Shown here: in pieces, positions 1 through 4,950 of the stretch
Layout: each line of letters opens with the position of its first letter
Numbering within the stretch: position 1 is the stretch's first letter
From: Ruminococcus sp.
GTDB lineage: Bacteria > Bacillota > Clostridia > Oscillospirales > Ruminococcaceae
Assembly (NCBI GenBank): GCA_017622635.1
Contig: JAGAQS010000306.1
Coordinates: 1 to 5,188 of the forward strand
DNA: 5,188 nt
Reading direction: 5' to 3'
Translations under genes and position numbers: made by a program
Notes under the pieces: model-generated
The model's database searches: none
What the model was told of the DNA's origin: nothing
What the model saw: only the letters and a program-made list of their open reading frames with translations

Positions 1-636
1 CCGAAAGTTCAACGGCTGAATTTATATATGCCGTATATTCCCAATGCACGTATGGACAGGGTAAAACAAAAAACAGAAGTTTTCACGCTGAAATACTTCT
101 GTAAGATTATAAATTTTCTCGGATTTGATAAAGTGACCGTTCTTGACGCACATTCACCCGTATCGGTTGCACTGCTTGACCGATGTGAAAACATTTTCCC
201 CGAAAAATATATAAATTCAGCCGTTGAACTTTCGGGAATCGACAGGGAAAACGATTATGTATTTTTTCCCGACGAGGGGAGCTGTAAACGTTATTCAGGT
301 ATGTTCAGAGATTTTCGTCATATAGGATTCGGAATAAAAAAGCGTAACTGGAGTGACGGAAAAATTACAGGTCTTGATGTTTTCGGTGAGTCTCCCGAAA
401 ACAAAAACGTCCTTATAATTGATGACATATGTTCCTTTGGCGGAACGGTTTACCATTCGGCAAAGAAACTCAAAGAGATGAACTGCGGAAAAATATATGT
501 ATACTTTACGCACTGTGAAAATTCAATAGCAAAGGGCGAACTTTTAAAAGGTGATTTACTGGAGCATATATATACAACCGATTCATTGCTGAGTATTGAA
601 CAAAACAGTAAAATAACTGTTTTTGACTGCTTTTGA
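1..636 (+). CDS. PRPP-synthetase-family pyrophosphokinase, 5'-truncated by window
   Basis: The frame is open from base 1, so the N-terminus lies upstream; the ATG at 28 falls inside the conserved Y-x-x-x-A-R-x-D-R motif (R17, D19, R20 counted from base 1) and cannot be the start. By comparison with E. coli/B. subtilis Prs, roughly 85-90 residues are missing. Visible family motifs are the D-A-H segment (D49, H51), the KKR catalytic-loop equivalent (K113-R115) and the PRPP-type loop VLIIDDICSFGGT (137-149). Enzymes of this family transfer pyrophosphate from ATP to the anomeric carbon of ribose-5-phosphate, making PRPP in the cytosol. Two positions of the usual DTGGT ribose-phosphate loop are changed (S145, F146), and the C-terminus stops about 20-25 residues earlier than E. 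coli Prs, so this is a divergent paralog rather than the housekeeping prs. It sits 14 bases before a NAMPT-family gene, which implies it supplies that enzyme's activated sugar. An ADP-ribose-using relative (Adps-like) is an alternative. Family assignment is firm; exact substrate is not. Confidence 0.85.
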   Translation, partial: PKVQRLNLYMPYIPNARMDRVKQKTEVFTLKYFCKIINFLGFDKVTVLDAHSPVSVALLDRCENIFPEKYINSAVELSGIDRENDYVFFPDEGSCKRYSGMFRDFRHIGFGIKKRNWSDGKITGLDVFGESPENKNVLIIDDICSFGGTVYHSAKKLKEMNCGKIYVYFTHCENSIAKGELLKGDLLEHIYTTDSLLSIEQNSKITVFDCF

Positions 637-642
637 AAGGAG
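636..642 (+). promoter_or_regulatory. Shine-Dalgarno that sets the GTG start of the NAMPT gene
   Basis: AAAGGAG begins on the last base of the upstream stop codon (TGA 634-636) and is followed by 8 bases and then GTG at 651. A TTG at 633 extends the frame by six codons, but that would place the ribosome site inside the coding region with nothing suitable upstream. Translation beginning at 651 gives a product starting Y-D-Y-I-N-P, as expected for the family N-terminus. The placement suggests translational coupling to the preceding gene. Confidence 0.85.
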
Positions 643-650
643 CGATTATT

Positions 651-2123
651 GTGTACGACTATATAAACCCTATGCTGATGTGTGACTTTTACAAGACAGT
701 ACACAGCGATATGATTAACCCGAAAATGACTAAATCCGTGTCATACTATACGCCCAGAATGTCACGTATAAAACGTTGGGACAGTGTAGTAAACTTTGGT
801 TTGCAGATGTTCATAAAAACGTATCTCACAGACTTTTTCAATAAGAACTTTTTTGAACGTCCGGAAGATGAAGTAACAGGGGAGTTTGAACGTGTACTTG
901 ATGCTTCGCTTGGCAAAGGCGTATATAATTCCGAAAAAATCCGTAAACTTCACAGGCTGGGTTATCTGCCTGTTGAGATTACAGCACTTCCCGAAGGTGT
1001 GAAAGTACCCATACACGTTCCTATGTTCAGTATAAGTAATACGCATAAAGATTTTGCATGGCTTCCGCAGGCTCTTGAAAGTCTTATAAGTGCTGAAATA
1101 TGGTATCCGCAGATTACGGCGACGGTAGGGGCAACTTACCGTGAAATAGTAAATAAATACTATAGTCTGACGTGTGATGACAATATAAGCCGTTCAAAAG
1201 CACTGGGGGCGTTTGATTTTAGGGGAGACACCTGTTTTGAAGCGTCACTGAAAGCAGGGGCAGGGTGGTGCTTGTCGTTTGAGAATACGGCAACAGTTCC
1301 CGTCATTCCGTATCTTGAAAAGATGTTCAACTGTGACTGTACAAAAGAATCTGTTGCATTTGGTGCTGTAAGTACGGAACATTTTGTTATGTGTTCAAAC
1401 TATGCCTGCGACGGCGACGAAATAACGTTCCTGAAAAAAATGCTTACTGAACTTTACCCGAATACAAGTTTTTCTGCCGTGCTTGATTCTTATGACTACT
1501 GGAACATTATTGACAATATATTACCTCAGATTCACGACGAAATAATGAACCACAACGGCTGTATGCTTATGAGAGGGGATTCGGGTGACTGCGTTGAAGT
1601 CATAACAAAGACTGTATTTAAACTGTGGGAACAGTTTGGCGGTACTGTCAACAGCAAGGGTTACAAGGTTCTTGACCCTCACGTAAAAGCAATTTACGGC
1701 GACAGCATAACAGTACAGCGTTGTGAAGAAATTTACGGAATACTCATGAAAAACGGTTTTGCGTGTTCAAACGTTGCTTTGGGTGTGGGTTCATTCTCCA
1801 TGCACTGTATAGAGGAGGACAGCATTTTAAAACCCTTTACAAGAGATACATTCGGCTGTGCCATAAAAGCCTGTTACGCTGAAATTGACGGAAAGGAATA
1901 CCCCATTTTTAAAAATCCGAAAGAGGGCGGATTCAAGAAAAGTCAGAAAGGTCTGTGTTATGTTTACCGTGACGAAAACGGCAAATTAAATTACAAGGAC
2001 AATTTCACGGCAAGTACTATACCCGACGGAAATTTACTTGAACCTGTTTTCAGGGACGGTAAACTTTTAAAAGAGTATACTTTAAGTGAAATACGTCAGA
2101 CTCTTAATGACGGAAATTTCTGA
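651..2123 (+). CDS. nadV: NAMPT-family nicotinamide/nicotinate phosphoribosyltransferase
   Basis: The 490-residue product matches the NAMPT/NadV family over its whole length (human NAMPT is 491). The family condenses a pyridine base with PRPP to give the mononucleotide, the committed step of NAD salvage in the cytosol. Matches to human residues, aligned by eye: F-x-x-R-G (Phe193/Arg196), E243-H244 (phospho-His247), R308-x-D310-S-G (Arg311/Asp313), G350-D351 (Gly353/Asp354) and F-T-R-D (Arg392). Two differences stand out. The human T-D219-T motif is T-A214-T here, removing the Asp that hydrogen-bonds the nicotinamide amide. The phosphate-binding GSGGG is GVGSF (378-382), followed by about nine extra residues before TRD; I recall this arrangement from phage- and bacterial-type members. 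The start is GTG, set by AAAGGAG. It is in an operon with the PRPP-synthetase-like gene. Fold and family are secure; base preference (amide or acid) and sugar donor are open. Confidence 0.9.
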   Translation: MYDYINPMLMCDFYKTVHSDMINPKMTKSVSYYTPRMSRIKRWDSVVNFGLQMFIKTYLTDFFNKNFFERPEDEVTGEFERVLDASLGKGVYNSEKIRKLHRLGYLPVEITALPEGVKVPIHVPMFSISNTHKDFAWLPQALESLISAEIWYPQITATVGATYREIVNKYYSLTCDDNISRSKALGAFDFRGDTCFEASLKAGAGWCLSFENTATVPVIPYLEKMFNCDCTKESVAFGAVSTEHFVMCSNYACDGDEITFLKKMLTELYPNTSFSAVLDSYDYWNIIDNILPQIHDEIMNHNGCMLMRGDSGDCVEVITKTVFKLWEQFGGTVNSKGYKVLDPHVKAIYGDSITVQRCEEIYGILMKNGFACSNVALGVGSFSMHCIEEDSILKPFTRDTFGCAIKACYAEIDGKEYPIFKNPKEGGFKKSQKGLCYVYRDENGKLNYKDNFTASTIPDGNLLEPVFRDGKLLKEYTLSEIRQTLNDGNF

Positions 2124-2124
2124 C

Positions 2125-2153
2125 TTGACAAAGAATGTCAGTTATACTATAAT
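2125..2153 (+). promoter_or_regulatory. Perfect consensus sigma-A promoter for nadE
   Basis: TTGACA (2125-2130) and TATAAT (2148-2153) are both exact consensus hexamers at the optimal 17-base spacing. The -35 starts two bases after the stop codon of the upstream gene. Expected transcription start is near 2160, giving a leader of about 18 bases that holds little beyond the Shine-Dalgarno GGAGGT (2164-2169), 8 bases before the ATG. nadE can therefore be transcribed strongly on its own, in addition to read-through from the two genes before it. There is no room for a riboswitch, so control, if any, should be at initiation. Confidence 0.9.
2126..2140 (+). promoter_or_regulatory. Candidate operator: TGACA-N5-TGTCA dyad over the -35
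   Basis: The 15-base perfect inverted repeat (5-base half-sites, 5-base spacer) overlaps the -35 and extends into the promoter spacer, a position where a bound dimer would block RNA polymerase. NAD genes in Firmicutes are often under niacin-responsive repression (NiaR) or NrtR-type control; I cannot confirm from memory that this dyad matches either motif. Part of the dyad is simply the consensus -35, so chance is a real alternative. Confidence 0.4.
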
Positions 2154-2177
2154 AGAAAAAAACGGAGGTAATTTTCT

Positions 2178-2918
2178 ATGGGAAATTTTGACGCTAAACA
2201 GGCAGTTGAAAATATTACTGCATGGATTAAAAAGTATTTTGAGGAAAACGCTTCACCCTCAACTAAAGCAGTTATTGGAATTTCGGGCGGTAAAGACAGT
2301 TCTGTTGCGGCTGCACTCTGCGTGAAAGCACTGGGTAAAGACAGGGTTATCGGCGTGCTTATGCCACAGGGTGAACAGGCTGACATAGAATACAGCAAGC
2401 TTTTGGTAAAAACACTTGATATTCAGCACTATATAATAAATATCGGTGAGACTGTAAAATCTTTCATGAACGAAATTAAAAAACACATTGAACCGTCATC
2501 ACAGGCAATTGTAAACACTCCTGCACGTATCAGAATGACTACTCTTTACGCTGTTGCCGGAACGGTTGGCGGACGTGTTGTGAATACCTGTAATTTCTCG
2601 GAGGACTGGGTGGGTTATTCAACAAAATTCGGTGATGCGGCAGGTGACTTTTCACCGTTGTCGGACTTCACGGTAACTGAAATTCTTCAGATAGGCGACG
2701 AGCTGGGACTTCCTCACGAACTTGTACACAAAGTCCCCATTGACGGACTCTGCGGAAAAACCGATGAGGAAAATTTAGGTTTCACGTATGCGGAACTTGA
2801 TACCTATATAAGAGGTATTACAGACCTTTCCGACAAGCCTGAACTCAAGGAAAAAATAGACCGTATGCACAAAAATAATTTACACAAATTACAGCTTATG
2901 CCGACTTTCAGACAGTAA
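2178..2918 (+). CDS. nadE: NH3-dependent NAD+ synthetase
   Basis: NadE adenylates nicotinate adenine dinucleotide with ATP and amidates it with ammonia, the last step of NAD synthesis through deamido intermediates. The 246-residue protein is a single N-type ATP-pyrophosphatase domain. It has the SGGKDSS P-loop (36-42), N-x-SE (E142), GYSTKFGDAAGDFSPL (K150, D153, D157) corresponding to the deamido-NAD/metal site, the GKTDEENLGFTY segment and a C-terminal H236-K237. There is no N-terminal glutaminase domain, so free ammonia is the expected nitrogen source. The ATG is preceded by GGAGGT at 8 bases. At the position of the B. subtilis ATP-contacting Lys186 there is V166; I believe this is usual in the clostridial branch. 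The gene lies 54 bases after the NAMPT-family gene and has its own consensus promoter. Its place in a salvage cluster fits a nicotinate route better than a nicotinamide route, which would not need NadE. Confidence 0.95.
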   Translation: MGNFDAKQAVENITAWIKKYFEENASPSTKAVIGISGGKDSSVAAALCVKALGKDRVIGVLMPQGEQADIEYSKLLVKTLDIQHYIINIGETVKSFMNEIKKHIEPSSQAIVNTPARIRMTTLYAVAGTVGGRVVNTCNFSEDWVGYSTKFGDAAGDFSPLSDFTVTEILQIGDELGLPHELVHKVPIDGLCGKTDEENLGFTYAELDTYIRGITDLSDKPELKEKIDRMHKNNLHKLQLMPTFRQ

Positions 2919-2933
2919 AACGTAAAAAATTTT

Positions 2934-2971
2934 AAACCCCGAAGTAACTGCTTTTGGTTGCTTCGGGGTTT
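2934..2971. terminator. Bidirectional rho-independent terminator between convergent genes
   Basis: AAACCCCGAAG (2934-2944) pairs perfectly with CTTCGGGGTTT (2961-2971), and the stem continues through TAAC/GTTG with one G-U pair, giving about 15 bp around an 8-base loop. On the - strand the hairpin is followed by AAAATTTTTT, a good U-rich tail for the hydrolase gene that ends at 2987. On the + strand the tail is weaker (TTTGTTG), but position and stem strength still suit the end of nadE. Confidence 0.88.
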
Positions 2972-2986
2972 GTTGCAGATATTCAA

Positions 2987-3628
2987 TTATTTGTATAAAC
3001 CGGAATTTATATTATCAAAAAACGTATTCATAGCATTTGCTAATTCTTGTGGATTATCAATATTAACTTCATGTCCTGAATTATCAATAGTGACGAATTT
3101 TGCATTTGACAATTTTTCTGTAAGCTTTATTGCTGCCTTTTTATTTACACTGTCTTTTTCACCACAAATAACAAGTACAGGACAATTTATCTTGTAAAGA
3201 ACATTTGTAAAATCTATATCTGCCATTGAATTTGTAAGCGTTATAAAATCATTTTTCTTCAGTCCGATGTTACAGAATTGACTTTGCGGTATAAATCTGA
3301 ACAGCACATTTTGCACTTTTAGCAGAAATTTAGGCATATCATATTGTGGGGCAATAAGAATAAGTGAGTTTATATTTTTTGGAAAATCTATAGCATAATT
3401 CAAAGCCAGTACAGCACCAATTGAAAGTCCGCAGAGGTTAAGCGGTTCAGAAATACTGTTACAGTATTCACAAAATAAAGCATACGTTTTGCCGTAAGTA
3501 CAATTTCTTTCATTAAAAAAATTACTTAATTCAAGGGAAACGGTTTCTGTTTTGTCTGATAAACAGGATATTGTTTCAGTCCAGCTTGATGCATTTTGTC
3601 CCATTCCATGCAGAAGAATATATTTCAT
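2987..3628 (-). CDS. Small alpha/beta-hydrolase-fold protein
   Basis: The 213-residue product is a compact alpha/beta hydrolase. It has the oxyanion-hole HGMG (7-10), a G-L-S69-I-G nucleophile elbow, the acid in CGEKD159 and the base in G-H186-E, so the Ser-Asp-His triad is complete. The stretch between the elbow and the acid (about 94-145) is a modest cap. There is no signal peptide or membrane segment, so it should be cytosolic. Substrates of this family (esters, lactones, peptides, C-C bonds) cannot be read from the sequence. The N-terminus begins directly with the first beta strand, as is common in this Firmicute group, and an in-frame TAA lies immediately before the ATG, so this start is forced. 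The bases upstream (CGCCCCTAA) contain no Shine-Dalgarno site and no promoter is visible, which is odd for an intact gene. It converges on nadE and shares its terminator; no functional link to NAD salvage is evident. Confidence 0.88.
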   Translation of the reverse strand: MKYILLHGMGQNASSWTETISCLSDKTETVSLELSNFFNERNCTYGKTYALFCEYCNSISEPLNLCGLSIGAVLALNYAIDFPKNINSLILIAPQYDMPKFLLKVQNVLFRFIPQSQFCNIGLKKNDFITLTNSMADIDFTNVLYKINCPVLVICGEKDSVNKKAAIKLTEKLSNAKFVTIDNSGHEVNIDNPQELANAMNTFFDNINSGLYK

Positions 3629-3669
3629 TTAGGGGCGATGCGTGAACGGGATAAGTAAAATGCAAAAAT

Positions 3670-3703
3670 CCCTGTTCTGAACTCCGTTTCAGAACAGGGT
3701 TTT
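3670..3703. terminator. Terminator-type hairpin in a divergent gap
   Basis: CCCTGTTCTGAA (3670-3681) and TTCAGAACAGGG (3688-3699) form a perfect 12-bp stem with a 6-base loop. It is followed on the + strand by TTTT and then CTTTTTC, and on the - strand by ATTTTTGCATTTT. Structurally it is a good intrinsic terminator in either direction. Its location is unusual, because the genes on both sides point away from it. It may be an attenuator in the leader of the WYL gene, or the leftover terminator of a gene that has been lost. Confidence 0.75.
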
Positions 3704-3728
3704 CAGCTTTTTCAGGAGGGAAAATAAA

Positions 3729-4709
3729 ATGGATCATGAAAGAATTATATACATCTACGATTATCTGTCACGGTACACGGACGAGAACCACTATGTATCA
3801 ATCAGCCAGATACAAGAACACCTCGCCAATGTCTGCAATCTGACCAGAGTGAAGAACGTAACGATTCGCCGTGACCTTGACAGGCTGACTGCTATGGGAA
3901 ATCATATCGTAAAGCATAACCGTGAACATAACACGGCATACTATGCTTTAATTGACAAGGGTTTCTCATTCAATGAAATACGTTTCATCGTTGATTCGAT
4001 CTCGATAAACAAATTCCTGACAGCATTTCAGAAGAAAACACTGATAAAGAAATTTGAGGGTATGTGTTCCGATGCAGAGATCAGGCAGCTCATCAGCCGT
4101 ATCGTTCTGAATGAACGTTGTCCCTCGACACTCGATCTCTTGGAAAACTTGGATAAGATTCATAGATTGATCGGTGAACGGCAGAAAATAGATTTTGAAT
4201 ACGGCAAGTATGACGAAACAACGAAACAGATAGCTTATTACTATAAGAAACGGGAAATGCTCCCTGTGAGCGTGATCTACTTCCATGAGCGATTCTATCT
4301 TAAATGCCTCAATGAGAAGGACAGGAAATGGCGTATATATAGAGTTGACCGAATGAAGAATATCCTCGGTGGCGAAGTGTCTTATGTTCGGCTGCCACCG
4401 GAGGACAATTATGAGGGGTTCGTAACGGATATGTTTGCACCTGAATACTTCACCGTAGTCACACTGCGGGTAAAGAAGTATCTGCTCGATGAAATGAGGG
4501 AAAATTTTGGAGATTACGCTTCGATTTTTCACGATGAAGATTCTGACTATGTTCGTATCCGTGTACGGGTAGGTATCAACCGCAAATTTTATCTGTGGCT
4601 TATGCAGTATGGTGACGGTGTGGAGCTTGTTTCGCCTGCAAAAGAACGAGCTGAGTATTTGGAAGAAGTCCGTAAAATGCTCAGAGCTTATCCTGAATTT
4701 GCTGAGTAA
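3729..4709 (+). CDS. wHTH-WYL-WCX transcriptional regulator
   Basis: This 326-residue cytosolic DNA-binding protein has three parts. An N-terminal winged helix-turn-helix (about 3-75) has its recognition region around V44-G57 (VTIRRDLDRLTAMG). A middle WYL domain (about 145-215) contains LPVSVIYFHERFYLKCL and R202-x-Y-R-x-D207-R. A C-terminal WCX domain (about 228-322) includes YLWLMQYGDGVELVSP. The signature W-Y-L is F189-Y-L here, a tolerated variant. Such proteins act as dimers; the WYL domain is thought to sense a nucleotide or nucleic-acid ligand, and relatives with this architecture (BrxR, CapW, PafBC) regulate phage-defence or DNA-damage genes. The start is well supported by AGGAGGG (3714-3720), 8 bases before ATG. 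No clear promoter was found, and a terminator-type hairpin lies just upstream. Isoleucine codons are 13 ATC of 26, against 3 of 20 in nadE, suggesting a different origin from the left block. Likely targets are itself and the exonuclease downstream, by inference only. Confidence 0.9.
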   Translation: MDHERIIYIYDYLSRYTDENHYVSISQIQEHLANVCNLTRVKNVTIRRDLDRLTAMGNHIVKHNREHNTAYYALIDKGFSFNEIRFIVDSISINKFLTAFQKKTLIKKFEGMCSDAEIRQLISRIVLNERCPSTLDLLENLDKIHRLIGERQKIDFEYGKYDETTKQIAYYYKKREMLPVSVIYFHERFYLKCLNEKDRKWRIYRVDRMKNILGGEVSYVRLPPEDNYEGFVTDMFAPEYFTVVTLRVKKYLLDEMRENFGDYASIFHDEDSDYVRIRVRVGINRKFYLWLMQYGDGVELVSPAKERAEYLEEVRKMLRAYPEFAE

Positions 4710-4731
4710 CAGCTTTGTGACGGCTCTTTCT

Positions 4732-4758
4732 GCAACTCACAAGCAACTCTTGTGCAAC
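4732..4758 (+). repeat. Three GCAAC(TC) units at an exact 11-base period
   Basis: GCAACTC occurs at 4732 and 4743 and GCAAC at 4754, each 11 bases apart, about one helical turn. The same stretch contains the inverted repeat CACAAG-N5-CTTGTG (4738-4754). It lies 23 bases after the stop of the WYL gene and about 190 bases before the exonuclease start. Helically phased sites in a gap next to a regulator gene could be protein-binding sites; this is inference. Confidence 0.5.
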
Positions 4759-4842
4759 CCCATAATTAATGATCTGACGGTAAGCTGTCATTGTTCTCGG
4801 ATAAACAGGTTTTGAATAGCTTTGAGCGAATCGGAGCATAAT

Positions 4843-4895
4843 GAAAGGCAGTCGGCAGCAATGTCGGTTGTTTTCTTTCTGCCGATTGACCTTTC
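4843..4895. repeat. Long imperfect inverted repeat upstream of the exonuclease gene
   Basis: GAAAGGCAGTCGGCAG (4843-4858) pairs with CTGCCGATTGACCTTTC (4879-4895), giving about 16 pairs with one bulged base and one G-U, around a 20-base pyrimidine-rich loop. It lacks a U-tail after the stem, so it is not a typical terminator. Its right arm contains the -35 of the exonuclease promoter, so it is better read as an operator-like dyad or as a structured DNA/RNA element. Confidence 0.65.
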
Positions 4896-4914
4896 CGTTC
4901 CGTTGTGGTATAAT
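4886..4914 (+). promoter_or_regulatory. Extended -10 sigma-A promoter of the exonuclease gene
   Basis: TTGACC (4886-4891) is followed after exactly 17 bases by TATAAT (4909-4914), which is preceded by TG one base upstream (TGGTATAAT, an extended -10). Predicted transcription start is near 4921, giving a leader of about 30 bases. The exonuclease gene is thus expected to have its own strong start rather than depend on the WYL transcript. The -35 lies within the right arm of the 4843-4895 inverted repeat. Confidence 0.85.
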
Positions 4915-4950
4915 TAACCTATAATCTGCTTTGCTTGGGAGTGATACGAT

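Noticed and set aside
28..636. ATG at 28 as the true start of the PRPP-synthetase-like gene
   Set aside because: The reading frame is open to base 1, the ATG falls inside a conserved motif, there is no Shine-Dalgarno site before it, and the N-terminal half-domain would be missing.
633..650. TTG at 633 as start of the NAMPT-family gene
   Set aside because: The AAAGGAG ribosome site would lie within the coding region; GTG at 651 is correctly spaced from it.
2124..2177. Riboswitch or attenuator between the NAMPT-family gene and nadE
   Set aside because: Only 54 bases are available and they are taken up by the promoter and ribosome site; no structured leader fits.
3656..3661. TAAAAT as a -10 for the WYL gene
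   Set aside because: There is no acceptable -35 at 16-18 bases upstream, and it would place the hairpin in the leader; not strong enough to list.
3966..4532. 188-codon - strand open frame inside the WYL gene
   Set aside because: It is fully antisense to a well-supported coding region, with no Shine-Dalgarno site or recognisable motif.
4775..4790. TGACGG-TAAG-CTGTCA as a second copy of the nadE operator
   Set aside because: Only the TGAC/GTCA ends match, the spacing differs by one base, and one pair is G-U; similarity to the 2126-2140 dyad is likely chance.
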